DNA of 64,000 nucleotides from Diphasiastrum complanatum (taxonomy: Eukaryota; Streptophyta; Lycopodiopsida; Lycopodiales; Lycopodiaceae). Where the stretch lies: assembly GCA_029204225.1 (NCBI GenBank), contig CM055106.1, positions 45,083,313 through 45,147,312 on the forward strand. Direction: 5' to 3'. Position numbers and translations under genes: made by a program. This document shows, piece by piece, positions 11,207 to 22,739 of the stretch. The first letter of the stretch is position 1. The number at the start of each line of letters is the position of its first letter. The notes beneath the pieces are model-generated. The model did not search any database and was not told the origin of the DNA. It worked only from the letters and a program-made list of their open reading frames with translations.

Positions 11207-13028
11207 TCATTCGTAGATTACGTCATCATGTTCGAAAATATTAATATCTCCAATATTTTGATCCACAAACTGAAAATTGTGATATAATGGATCTTTGATT
11301 GTTTGTCCCATTTTATAGTTAGGACAATTTTTAGCTTGTATAATACAAGTTTCATCACATTTCGTTGTGCACTTTATACTGAATGTGAAACATTCATTTA
11401 GATCAGTTGTATCCTTGTTTGTTAATCCCATTTCACAAGATGTTTCAGACAAGTTTTTTGGTTGAATGTGATGTGATAATTCTGGTGATCTCAAGGAAGA
11501 CAGGGTCCTTGAGTGATTTGCCTCATTGACAACTTCTTTGTCTGAATTGGCCCTTGTACTGCTCAATTGAAGATCAATATTGAAAACAAAAATATTGTTC
11601 TCATAATCCTCCGCATCATGTTTGTTGTCCCCAACTAATTTTCGATGTCCTTGCATTGACATTATATTTGCAATTGGATTTTCTGGGTCGATTCAAATTG
11701 GGAACTACATTTATGTTGCTGATCTTTTGTACATTCCATAGCACTGCATAAATGTTGATTGTCCATTTTCCGTGAATTCAATGGGGAATCAAGAGTTGTT
11801 GATGAAGTTGGTTGATCCATCTGTTGAATAAGCTTTTCCATCATTGGTAACTGCTTTTCCTCATCAAATTGCACTTTTGGTTCATCCTCTGATGATCTTG
11901 ATGAAGAATCATCTGATTCACTTGAATTCATTTCCTACATTGGATCTTCCATACCATATATTTCCTCTTGATCGCTACCATTTTGATTCCCAAGGCATGA
12001 TTATTGCAAGTTCCCAATGTTGACTGCTCCTTCAGGATCAGTATCAATGTGCTCTCCTTGATTTGAGTCTTGACTTCCACTATCAGATTGTTCATCATCC
12101 TCAGAATGTTGGATCCTTGAAGCTTCACTTCTTTGTTGGACATTTTGATGAACATTCGTTGGCACACCTCTGGCTGCTATAGATTGTTGTGCTCGTTGTT
12201 CCAACATTCCCTTGTGATTTCCAAGTCTAACCGGATATCCATTATGACTATGTAATACCTGTTTTCCCTTGTCCATTTCAATTCTCCGGACATCTTGAGA
12301 AGATGTACATTTTGTGATGGAGACGGTAGTTGGAACGATGTACATGGCTCATTACCTCTTTGATCTGCTTCCACAATTTTGTCTTGTCTGCCAGATAGGC
12401 TAGCAAACAATCTTTCTCATTTCACCTCGTCAACTTGCCGATCTTGTTTCATTTTCTGCAACATTCCAACTATCAGATCCTGTGTGGCCTGTATATTCCC
12501 TTGTTGGTTCGAAACCTGTTGTTCTTCATCTTCAGTAGGGCTCAATTGTCCATTGAACAATAATAATGATGAACCACAATGGGTATGAGGAGTGGCATTA
12601 TTGATTGTGCTATTCTGTATGCAATGTTGCACAAGAGATGACGATTGTTCAAGTTGGCACGTAGAACTCATGTACCGCAGTGTGTGCTCATCACCTTGTG
12701 AATTGCGATGATGTTTCGATTGTCGTGAATATAGCTCATCATCACTGTCACTACTATAAAAACCACCATCAATATTAGATTGATTTGACTGGTGTAGCCC
12801 ATGGTTTTTATTTTGGTCAGAATAGTTTTCATCATCACTCAAACAGTCTCCATATGAGTCGTGTTGCTCATATTGATCTAAATTATTGTCATTGTGCTCC
12901 CCATACTGATAATATTGATCTGAAATATCGTCATTTTGCTCCTTGTACTGATAATCACAATTGGTCATCACATCCAGATTGATTATCAAATTCCGCCTCA
13001 TAAGTGAAATCAGAATCCATTTTGACAA
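11207..13028 (-). pseudogene. degraded acidic, Asn/Gln/Ser-rich gag-like region
   Basis: A series of minus-strand frames (13,028-12,417, 12,345-12,001, 11,931-11,662, 11,662-11,207) is rich in Asp, Glu, Ser, Asn and Gln (for example SSESDDSSSRSSEDE). An ATG at about 13,020 starts MDSDFTYEAEF, and the frame shifts soon after. About 12,470-12,360 reads KMKQDRQVDE and ENDCLLAYLADKTK-like words, resembling the spacer between an acidic head and a capsid. I do not recognise the family. A decayed retroelement gag is likely from composition and context; a host gene with a low-complexity protein cannot be excluded. Confidence 0.4.
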
Positions 13029-13560
13029 ATCAAGGGAGAATATGAGTCTGTAAATTTATAAAGATCCTTATAAAAAGAATTGCGAAGTTTGATTTTTGCA
13101 AGGAAATAAGATCTTGACAGTTTCTCCACCCACTTAAAACTCAGAGTTCTACAATGAGTAAAACTGAGAATGACAAAACCTTGAAATTCATATAAAATTG
13201 AGCACTTTTGTTTTTTATAGCATCAAATTCTAAGCTCAAACGGAAAAGATATGGAACTTCGAAAATAACTAATAAAAACACGTAAAATTTGACTCAAGAA
13301 AAGGGGTCTTAGAAAAAATTATAGACTAGATTCTATAAAGTTTGAAATCCATGAAATGTTTTGGTGCTTAGAAAAAATTGGAGAAATCATAGGAAATTAC
13401 AAAGTTTTAAGGCAAATTTTTTTTTTCATCGGTTGCTCTTGTGGTGCATTTGGGTGCTCGTCAAAAAATTTGTGACAACTGTAAATTTTTTGAAAAATTG
13501 TAGGCAAATAGAAGGGATCGGGCTAGAGAGAGAGAAAGGAGGCACGCAGGCAGGGAAGAG
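13029..13560 (-). other. AT-rich leader, no gene seen
   Basis: No coding signal is visible. The stretch lies upstream (minus sense) of the acidic gag-like region and below a GA-rich minisatellite. Its role as the leader of that element is inference. Confidence 0.3.
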
Positions 13561-13716
13561 GTAGAGAGAGAAAGGAGGTAACCGACGATGCAAGTAGAGA
13601 GAGAGAGGAGGTAACCGAAGAGGGGTAGAGAGAGAGAGGAGGTAACCGAAGCGAAGGAGAGAGAGAGAAGGTAACCGAAGCGAAGGAGAGAGAGAGGAGG
13701 TAACCGAAGAGGGGTT
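13561..13716. repeat. ~30-bp GA-rich minisatellite, five units
   Basis: Five imperfect units each contain a run of GA followed by GGAGGTAACCGA (the last word about every 29-34 bp, at 13,577, 13,611, 13,642, 13,670 and 13,700). A TTATAAGA word follows at 13,715. Confidence 0.85.
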
Positions 13717-14163
13717 ATAAGAAACCTCGTTCGTCTCATCTTCTGAATCTATTCAACTATATCTACAACAAGCTTCATAGCATATCAATAGAAAGCTAGA
13801 AACAATGAGATCACAATGGAATTGCATTAGCAATGAAAGAAAGAGTACAATCAATGGAAATGGGGCATTGATTCATGTGGATAGGGCACATGCGACCTAG
13901 CAATGGAGATCCCTATGGCTCGCATTCACAAGGAAGCTAGAAGCTCTCACTTGCAAATGAGCCAAAAGACTCACAAAATGATGTCGACAATGCTCTTACT
14001 TAACTAAACTTAACTATCTTGAGAGATAGTTAGCCCTTGTTAAGTATTATTTAAACTACATTGGGACCTTGTTGGCCTATTATCCTTATTAATTACTTTG
14101 GAGGACCTAAAGAGAGAACCGCCTTGTTATTAAGGCTAATAGTTCCTTTTGGGCCTACACAAT
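13717..14163. other. no gene recognised
   Basis: This is AT-rich sequence between the minisatellite and a copia pol fragment. It might hold part of an LTR, but neither ends nor primer sites could be found. Confidence 0.3.
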
Positions 14164-15238
14164 GGATGTTATATTGCCTTGAAATTGATGTACTAAAAGT
14201 ACATGACATCTAAGCTTAACACTTTTCTACTCTCTCATGGCTTTGTTATGAGTGAGTATGATCATTCACTTAATTATAGATTTTCTGGAAATGATGTTAC
14301 CATTTTGCTAATCTATGTGGATGATATCATCTTGAGTGGTGGAACATTCAAGATGTGGAGGATATCAAGAGTGCTCTCAAGAAGGAGTTCAAAGTGCATG
14401 ATCTTGGTCACTTGCATTACATTTTAGGAATAGAAGTTATTAGATCTCCTCAATCTACTTTCATTTGTCAAGAGAAGTATGCTAATTCTATTCTAGAAAG
14501 ATTTCACATAGTAGATGCAAATTCTTGTGATACACCAATGGAGTCTCATGTAAAGCTAACTATAATGAAAGATCCTTCAAGGAAATTACTCTCTACTGAA
14601 AGCTAGTTGATTCACTCATCTATCTAACCATTACAAGACCAGATCTAAGCTATTTTGTTAGTAGATTGAGTCAATTCATGCAAGATCCTAGTGAGGAGCA
14701 TTGGAAGCTAGGAAAATGAGTTTTGATGTATATCATGAGAACTCGAGATTTTGGCATATTGTATGAGGGATCGTCTAACTTATTTGAATTTTCAGATTCA
14801 GCCTATGCTGAAGATAAAATGGATAAAAAATCCATAAGTGGATATTGTATTTTCATAGGTGATGGAGCTATATCATGGATGTCAAACATCCATACCATCT
14901 CATTGTCATCTAGTGAGGCCGAGTAAAAAGCACTTACACATTGCACAAAGGAGGTGGTATGGATCAAGAGGATGATCAAGGATCTTCACTTGCTAGCAAT
15001 CATCTTTTGTGACAACCTATCAGCCCAAAAGTTGGCAACCAATCCTATCTTTCATGCTAGGAGCAAGCATATTGTGGTGGCATATCACTTTGTAAGAGAG
15101 CCAATCATGGCAAAGGAGGTGGAGCTTCAACATGTTTCTTCAAGGGAATGTGTAGTTGATATCTTCACCAAAGCAATGGGAAAAGACTTTTTTATGAAGC
15201 ATAGGACATCACTTAGTATAATGAAATTTGTTAACTAG
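14164..15238 (+). pseudogene. Ty1/copia reverse transcriptase-RNase H fragment
   Basis: This is the 3' half of a copia pol, without gag, protease or integrase. 14,203-14,330 carries LLIYVDDIILSG, with the catalytic YVDD. After a frameshift 14,355-14,606 reads KKEFKVHDLGHLHYILGIEV. A stop and further shifts separate it from the RNase H part: GILYEGSSNL (14,755), SLSSSEAE followed by a stop (14,925), and CDNLSAQKLATNPIFHARSKH (15,008). It ends MKFVN-stop at 15,238. No LTR was found on either side. It is related to the minus-strand scrap at 24,530-24,735. Confidence 0.88.
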
Positions 15239-15378
15239 ACTAGTTATAGTTATAGAAATATGGTATGCAGAGCTGCTAGAAATATGGTCTGCATAGTAAC
15301 TGTGACTACTATAACATTCTCATGAGATTAATTGTGATACAAAAAATTGAATTTAGTATTATATTAGAGAGATTTTTG

Positions 15379-16692
15379 GCAATGGAGAAAATAACAATGG
15401 CAAGGAGACCGAGATCTACAATTGAGTCTGTAATTCTTTACAATGAGAAAGAAGACACTGATAACTGGAAGCCAACAAAATATACGAAGAATTCATGAGT
15501 GTTGTTGCATCCATCATCAAAGGGCAATTTGCGATAGAAGAAAAGGGCAAAGATGACACACAAATCTTATTGGAAAGCAAAGATTTTGGAGTTTAAGACA
15601 ACTCTCGAAGGTTCATGATCATCAGAAATGTAACTGTAAGTACATAAAAACGTATGCAGTCTACTATGATCATATGTGTTTTTCAATTGATGCTCTTCAG
15701 ATGACAATTTAAATATTTCAACGTTTTTCTCTTTCAGATTTATCTCCATCAGGCATAAGTGAATGGGAGCCAGCACAATTACTTGCAAGAATATTGGATG
15801 TGATTCACTCTGATGTTGAAAAGCTACAATATAGAGGAAGAAATCCAAAGGAACTTGCAGATAGTGGTATATATATTATATGAAGCTTCACATATACTAC
15901 AAATGGATGGAGTTTTTGAAAAGCTTGAAATAATTCCATTGCCAAGTTTTCAGAGTGATGAGTGGCCTATTCTTGACGGTATTGTTTCTGAATCCTTTAG
16001 ATGCAAGCTACTCTTACATGTTAGAAATGCCATGAAGAAAAGAGTTGGCTCGAAAATTGTACACTTAAGTTGATTTCTCTCATTGCATATATTTGTTGAT
16101 TTTTTCTCAAGTGCATGTATTCGAAGGACACCAACTTTATTTGTTTGCAAGGATTTATCATATGAGACTTTGTCAGATCTCATGGATCAAGGCTGGGATA
16201 ATAAAACAAGTAATGATATAGAATGCAGGATAAAAAGGTCGTCAATGATCTTTCGTTATCATATCGAGAACCAAATGCTCAGTCTCACATTTAGCTATCA
16301 GAGACACAAGAAAACTAACGACATATGGCTACCACTAGATCAAGATTTCAAACTAAATGGTCACACAGATCGAAAGGAGATAAGTATCATACACAACGAA
16401 GAATTTCTGACTATGGTTGAGGTGGAAGAGCATTGGATGCTTGATTTTATCAGAACAGAGCTCATGTTATTACATAACAATCTACTGACTTTTTTCAGAT
16501 TCATCATCAACGGAAAACTCGTAAGTACTCTATGTTTAATGCCATTTAAAAATAGTACAAACTAAAGGAAAATGACATAATTTGCAATGGCACATTCACT
16601 AGTATTTGTCTTGTCACAGATGCGAAAAAGACAGGAGCTGGTAACGCGCTACAAAGATCTATCTACAACAATCACCATTGTGGAAGAACAAT
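15379..16692 (+). pseudogene. spliced-gene-like remnant of unknown family, plus strand
   Basis: I do not recognise the protein. An ATG at 15,379 opens MEKITMARRPRSTIESVIL, which shifts frame near 15,490 and continues MSVVASIIKGQFAIEEKGKD. After RRFMIIRNV there is a good donor (GTAAGTAC at about 15,630). A pyrimidine-rich acceptor (CTCTTTCAG at about 15,737) leads to DLSPSGISEWEPAQLLARIL. Later come 15,813-16,073, an ORF at 16,083-16,565, another donor (GTAAGTAC at about 16,522), an acceptor at about 16,619 and a final exon MRKRQELVTRYKD ending in TAG at 16,692, with AATAAA words after it. The intron signals suggest a captured or decayed host gene rather than a retroelement gene (inference). 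Confidence 0.45.
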
Positions 16693-16969
16693 AGACTCAA
16701 ATAAATTTCAGCAAAATCTGTGTATAGACTCTTTCATTCAATAAATGGAAGCCCAAGTTGGGCCGATCGGTACATGTATTTTGGGCTCCCAAATTAAATA
16801 AAATAAAGCTGTAGTTGATATAAAAATGTATATTTTCCTATCAATGCTATACATTTTCAATCTATATTTGTTCTATGATATCTATATTTTTCTAATCTTT
16901 ATTTAGTATAATAACATCATCTTGGATGCCATCATCAACAGGGGGGGGTTGAAGCCTTGCCCTCGTCAG
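16693..16969. other. intergenic, polyadenylation-like words
   Basis: AT-rich sequence with several AATAAA/AATAAAG words follows the plus-strand remnant, and there is a G8 run at about 16,941. No gene is seen. Confidence 0.3.
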
Positions 16970-16984
16970 TATGCTCAAAATTAT

Positions 16985-17506
16985 TTCTTACTTGAATTTG
17001 TACACCTGGGATGCTGTGTATTCAGGAAGTTTAAACTGCAATATAGAATATTCACGTATAAGATACGGTTTGAATTTCCAGAATAGAAAAATGAATCACG
17101 ATTCCAAAACCAAGAATAAACAAAATAAATTACCTTTGAACCACTCAAAAAACAACTTCTCATTGTACAAAGTGTACCACCCACAGCTGAATAAAAGTTT
17201 AGCACACAAGACATCAATGATGGGAAACCACAAAATGATAAGAACACATTAAATTGTTGATATCAAAATGCTGATAAGAAAGACAGAATTTACCTCCAGA
17301 GTGTTGATCTCCCATTCAGTTGCATGGGGAGTCTCTAATGGAATGTAACTACATATAATCGGCAGGATTGAGTCAACATCCTTATGCGTATCACTAGCCG
17401 ATTCATCTTTACATGAATTTTCTCTTTGAAAAGATTTCGGAAGTCTTTTGAAAAACTCTTCTCGAAGTTTCCGATATCTTTCAAGTATGGCAGCTCTCTC
17501 TGACAT
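16985..17506 (-). pseudogene. spliced-gene-like remnant of unknown family, minus strand
   Basis: The minus strand has an ATG at 17,506 opening MSERAAILERYRKLREEFFK, and the frame runs to WEINTLE at about 17,294, directly at a GTAAATTC donor. A second block (about 17,230-17,135) reads YTLYNEKLFFEWFK before GTAATT. A third block after TATATTGCAG (about 17,043) reads FKLPEYTASQVYKFK and stops. The exon-intron look and amphipathic protein composition suggest host-gene exons. I cannot name the gene. It starts about 55 bp inside the primer-binding site of a minus-strand retroelement, so transduction by that element is possible. Confidence 0.42.
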
Positions 17507-17559
17507 GCACTAAGAATGGAGATGGAGTTGTCAATTTGGTATCAACTTTATTGGCTATC

Positions 17560-17576
17560 CCTAGCAACGGCGCTAA
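17560..17576 (-). other. primer-binding-site-like sequence
   Basis: The minus strand reads TAGCGCCGTTGCTAGGG. It differs at a few positions from the TGGCGCCGTTGCCGGGGA-type site that many plant Tat/Athila gypsy elements carry behind the 5' LTR (family knowledge). A possible LTR end (TGTCATGATATACC on the plus strand) is 11 bp away at 17,587. Confidence 0.6.
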
Positions 17577-17586
17577 AATTGGCATA

Positions 17587-17880
17587 TGTCATGATATACC
17601 AACATAGAAATGATAGATTTGTGTAGTATTTAATGTCGAACCCCAAGAGGATAGCACTTAAAAGATGATTTATTGATATAATGTGTCGGAAAGAGGTGTG
17701 CAGAAGATAGGTCGAACTCGAAAAGAAATGAATAAAAATAATTCGAGTGTTTAGAAAGAAAACTTTTCGTGTGTGGCGGAATAACTATCTTTGTCTTTCT
17801 CTATGCATGACTACGCCTATCAATTTCAAACAAAAACAATAATGATAGAAATCATGTTCGATCTTATAGTAACTAACTTT
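17587..17880 (-). repeat. LTR 3' part of a gypsy element
   Basis: This lies just behind the primer-binding-like site and matches the start of the window in inverted orientation (about 17,680-17,840 against 1-155). The far end is not clear, because it merges with the copia B LTR above about 17,900. Confidence 0.5.
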
Positions 17881-17899
17881 GAAATCATCAGTACTACAG

Positions 17900-18911
17900 T
17901 AATTACGTAGCCAAACAATAATGCATTGAATTATCAGACAAATAATTTGTCACGAAACATTCGTGAATCGCTAGACAAATGATTAGTCGTGAAGAATTAC
18001 AGAAACACATAAATTCTGAGACGAAGCTGAACGCAATAAAAATTGGTGTTGATTCAGTATGAAAACGAAACAGAAGTAAATGAGTACAATAAGTTGCAGA
18101 TCGAAGCCGCATACTCTATGATATCTCTAAGTGGCTAAAATGAAAGTCTGAATTAAGCGCAATACTGATAAGCAGTAGCGCAATAGCAATCTCTAAAACA
18201 ACTCTAAGAAGTGAGCTAGAATGCTCAGGAGTGTTCAAGCTCACAGGCTTGAGAGAGAGAGCTAACTATTCAAATGTTTTTTCATAACTTGATAATTGTA
18301 TGAAAATGAACAGCTATATGTACTAAGAAATTAGGTCGTCAATTGCGATTGCCAATTGGTTGGTATCCGCTGGCATCCATTCGGTTCCTTGTCATTGATT
18401 GCTGATTAGCGGTGAAATTGGCCGTAAACATTCTATCTGCATAAATGAACCAAACTGTCACTTCTGCAAAAAAAAAAATGAACTGAAACAACCACAGGCG
18501 ACACTATCGCAAAAAAGCGACAGTATCAAAATTTTGTGAAAAACGCGACAGTGCCTTAAAAACTGATTCAGGGTTGTCCTACACTTTGCTAGAGTCATTT
18601 CCTTAACTTTTGAGGCTCTTTGGAAAAAGCGAAAAGTGCGACTCTACATATTAGCTCGCAAATCCTGACAGGCCAAAAATGTGAAAAGCGACACTGCATT
18701 TTTACACGAGATTTCTGACAGGCAAGAAAGCCGAAGTGAGAGAAAAATGAAATGCGATACTGTGGTAAAACTCCGTCTAATTTTGCAGATTTTGTAAAAA
18801 CACTTGTAAAACTGCAGATTATAAAAGAACAAAAAAATTCGCAGAACTGGATAAACAACGGATAAAGATTAAAACCGATTAGTCGACTGGTAAGAAGGAG
18901 AATAATCCAAC
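17900..18911 (-). repeat. 3' LTR of copia B (left end uncertain)
   Basis: On the minus strand a purine tract (AAGAGGGAG) is followed at 18,911 by TGTTGGATTATTCTCC, almost the same LTR start as copia E at 58,585 (TGTTGGATTTATTCTC). The region has seven or so GCGACA-type words between 18,480 and 18,760. The downstream LTR end was not resolved, so the left coordinate is approximate. Confidence 0.55.
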
Positions 18912-19039
18912 ACTCCCTCTTAATTTGAATCCTTGAATGCCCTGACCTTCAAACTTAGTTCTACACAGAATCTTCTGTGTGTATCCAAACTTAATGCTTT
19001 GGTAAAAATATCAGTTGTCATATCTTGCATTCTACAGTA

Positions 19040-21995
19040 CTATAATCTGACCTCTTCGTTGAGAACTTTGCTTCTGACGAAATGATACTTCGGTTCAATG
19101 TGTTTACTCTTGGAATGAAATCTAGGGTTGGCTGATAAAGCAATGGCACTTTGATTATCACAAAATAATGTCGTCGAAGCATATTGATTCAGACCAATAT
19201 CTGAGAGTAAGTTTCTCAACCAAATTGCTTCCTTTGTAGTTTGAGAGACTATAATATAGTCTGATTCAGTGGAAGATAGAGCTATCGAAGATTGCTTGTG
19301 ACTATTCCAAGAAATTGGACCATTGTTGAGGAAGAATGTAAATCTGAAAGTAGATCTACGAGTATCTACATCTCCTGTCCAACTCACATCTATGTAACCA
19401 TTGAGGAAATTGAGTTTGTTGTTGCCGACTGCTCCATAACAAATGCAAAAGTCCATAGTAGCTCGAAGATATCTCATGACTCTAGTAAGAGCCTTCCAAT
19501 GTGTTACACCAGGATTAGTCATAAATTGTTTGAGAGAGTTGACTGCAAAAACAATGTCTGGCCTGGCACAAATCATGGCGTACATAAGAGATCCTATAAT
19601 AGAATGGTAAGAATACTCACGCATCTACTGTTTCTCGTGAATTATTTTGGGACACTGGTCTTTTGACAATTTGAGTCCTGGTTGACAAAATTTCCAGAAT
19701 TCACACGTGTGGGGAAGATCCACTAGTATGATAGATCTAATTAAGCTTTATGATTAGCACAATAATCTGATTCTAGATTGAACAACAAGATCTTGTACAG
19801 AAGTTATGGCTTAATCACAATCTAGCATGCTAAGCATCAAAGAATGATAGCAATGAATCATTAATGAGAAAAAGTACAATAAATTAGTGTATTAGCATTA
19901 GCCTCAACACATTAGAGAGAGAAAGATAGAGAGATATCAAGCAAAAATTGTGTGGATCCAAAATGGCAAATGATAGCTACAAAGCTTTGGTTCTTCATCA
20001 TAAATAATGAGAATGGCTACACATTTTTATGGAGTTTGAGGTAGCTCGAGGTAGAACCACATCCATCCATCTTTTGATGACATCTGAAGTGAAAACTAGA
20101 GTCTTGGTGACATTTGTCACATCTCATGCATGAATCTCTACCTACTTTTACCAAGTGTCCTAGTTCTAACTAGAAATATACAAATCATCATGCATGTGTA
20201 CATTTCACTTTGTGCATGCCTTGCATGTCACTATGGATCACTTACAATTAATGCATGTGAGACGCCACGAGTTTCTACAAGCATAATTTTGCTAATTCTA
20301 AGTCTACAATCTATATGCAAGTTGTTGTCATCAAACTAGATATGACATATCCATATAGCTCGAGTTTTATCTAGGCCAAACTTGGCATTTGCATTTATGG
20401 AACAACATACTTGCATGGTACAATGTTTGTAGCAAGCCTAAAGTCAAGATGGATTATTTTTCCATTTCAACCACTGGTTCCATTGGCAAGAGAGCTACTT
20501 TGCAATTGATCAGATTATATTTGACTAAAATGTTGTAGATGTACCTCTGTTGTGTGATGTAGACCAACTTCTATTTTCTGTCTCTGTGGATTTGTATACC
20601 AAGGCAGAAATGAGCTTTGCCGAGATCGGTCATGTCGAATTCGAAAGATAGTATTGTCTTGGCTTCTTTTATCAGATCGATATTGTTGTTGAAAAGCAAT
20701 GTATCATCCACGTATAAAGTGATAATGATAAAAGACCACTACACTGCTTTGAAGTAAATGTTTGAATCTGAAGATCTAGGTGTGTAGCCGTGATCAATAA
20801 AAAAATATTGATCCTTTGAAACCATACTCGAGCATATTGCTTCAAGCCATAAAGTGCCTTCTGGAGTTTGCACACATGATTATGTTTACCCTTGATAATA
20901 TAACCTTCGGGTTGCACCATGTAAATGTCTTCTTTGATAACTCCATTGAGATATGTTGTATGTACATCCATTTGATGTATTTCCAAATCTGCTGCAACGG
21001 CAAATGATAGCAAAAGTCGAATAGAAGATGCTTGACTACTAGACTGAAAGTTTCAGTGTAATCGATGTTGTATACCTGAGAAAATCCTCTGGCAACAAGT
21101 CGTGCCTTTCTTCTGTTGATGCTTCCATCTGCGTTGTACTTGACTTTGAAAATCCATTTGCAATCAACTACATTTCTGCTAGCAAGTAATTCGACAATCG
21201 TCCATGTTTCGTTCTTGATAAGAGATTAATAATCTTTATCCATAGCTTCTTTCCAGAGATCTGAATCAGGCTGACTGAGTGTCTCTTCAACAGACGTCGA
21301 TTCCTGAACAAGGTAGGCTGCAGACTCATCGATATACCTATGAGGTGGTCTGCTAGTTCTTGTAGATCTTCTGGGTAATAGAGGAAGTTGATCATTTCCA
21401 TCATACTGTAGTTGCTGGAACTGCAACATCATCATCTTCTGATTCGCCGTTGATTTGTTGTTCGTCGAAAGTAGAAGAGCTTGGACCTTCAATGGGAATA
21501 GTCATCTGCGAGACTGGAAAGTTCAAAGCGTCAGGAGAATTTGATAGGTCGGCTACATGGGGACTCCCCTTTCCTTTGAGGTCTTGAAACTAATCTCCGA
21601 TGAAGATGACATCCCGGCTAGTGAATATCTTCGACTCGATGGGGTCGAACAACTTGTAGGCTTGATCTGAAGTAGTGTAGCTGATGAAAACACATTTGAT
21701 ACTCTGGAAGTCGAGCTTCTTCCTGAGATCACGAGGTATCTACGCAAAAGCAGTACATCCTAAAACTCATAAGTTTGATAAAGAAGGTTTGGTACTTGTC
21801 CAAACTTCGAATGGTGTTTTTTTTAGAGGCCTTCAGTAGGACATCTGTCCTGAATATAGGTTGCTGTTGAGACAACTTCAGCCCAGAAGGACTTCGGAAG
21901 TGTCGCATGTGATAACATGCATTTTGTCGATTCAACTAAGGTTTTGTTCTTTCTCTCAGCAAGACCATTTGACTGAGGCGAATAGGAGGTAATGT
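19040..21995 (-). pseudogene. copia B pol (integrase, reverse transcriptase, RNase H), broken
   Basis: This is a minus-strand Ty1/copia pol, 5'-truncated at about 22,010. Reading down: the integrase end (YSPQSNGLAER at about 21,980, then SFWAEVVSTATYI), the linker LPRRSTRTSRPPHRYIDE (21,400), and reverse transcriptase (MDVHTTYLNGVIKEDIYMVQ at 20,960, YGLKQYARVWFQ at 20,840, YVDD at about 20,710). RNase H at 19,624-19,040 contains GSLMYAMICARPDIVFAVNS, SSTESDYI and FCDNQSAIALSANPRFHSKSKH. Frames are broken many times. About 800 bp of foreign DNA sits between reverse transcriptase and RNase H. It is non-functional. Confidence 0.88.
19640..20437. other. ~0.8-kb insertion inside copia B pol
   Basis: The copia reading should pass from the PMEPVVEME block (about 20,450-20,480) to the SYHSIIGSLMYAM block (19,615) within roughly 120 bp, but about 800 bp intervenes. 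The insert has no gene. It contains a CACACGTGTG word near 19,703 and CTCTCTATCTTTCTCTCTC (minus sense), as LTRs often do. Its ends and target duplication could not be fixed by eye, so a solo LTR is a guess. Confidence 0.5.
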
Positions 21996-22010
21996 ATTGT
22001 TGCTAACTGT

Positions 22011-22736
22011 GGAAGACTATACCAAAAAGATATGTTATTTGGGTGTTGAATACAAAGTATTCGCACAGACGAATAAGATAGTTTATAGATAGTTTTTATC
22101 AGCCTTACGGAAACGCAGCAAGCATCTGTAATGACCTATTGCAACTGTCTGGCCAAAGAGAGATTTTAGTAATGCAGAAGAGATTGCTAGTAGACTCAAG
22201 ATCACTCACACCTAGCAGTGTGGAGAACAAAGATCAGATAAAATAATCTTCGATGCTCTATTCACTTCTTCAATCTCTCACAAGTACATGAACTCTCTCT
22301 CTCGGTGAGTGAGAATGAAGCGTGTCTTCTATATATTTCCTACGGAATGAGCAAGCACACCTTTAGAGATTACAGGTGCGCCACTCCATTGAATAACTCT
22401 AGTTAATAGATGAGTTAAAAATTTATGTATATTATACCATTAAAAGTATATTTAACTACGAGTTTAAATTACTCTAGTTTAAGATGGCAATTCGAATCTA
22501 GTCAATTTGTGTAGGTGACTAGATTATCCAGCCATCGTTTCAGTTCTGAAGGTCTTGTCCTTTAGTACAAGACAAGTCTTTAGCAGTTATATCCCAAAAA
22601 ATGATATAGGCCTCTTCACAATATATAATTGTCCAGCGCATATCTTCATATTCGAGTATATATTGTCATATTTGAGTAGATATTCATTATTTAGCAAATA
22701 CATGGCATCACAAGGTCCTGCAACATTTGGACCCTG
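22011..22736. other. no gene; possible LTR between copia B and family A
   Basis: This is AT-rich sequence with TATA-like words (TATATATTTCC at about 22,331) and no usable frame. It separates a truncated copia integrase from a truncated gypsy linker, so it may be part of a further element. Confidence 0.3.
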
Positions 22737-22739
22737 ATC

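Noticed and set aside
11207-13028. Acidic Asn/Gln-rich frames as a prion-like host protein
   Set aside because: The frames are broken into many pieces and lie between retroelement fragments; gag decay is more likely, though not proven.
13461-13739. Ser/Leu-rich minus-strand frame
   Set aside because: It is the translation of the GA-rich minisatellite, not a protein gene.
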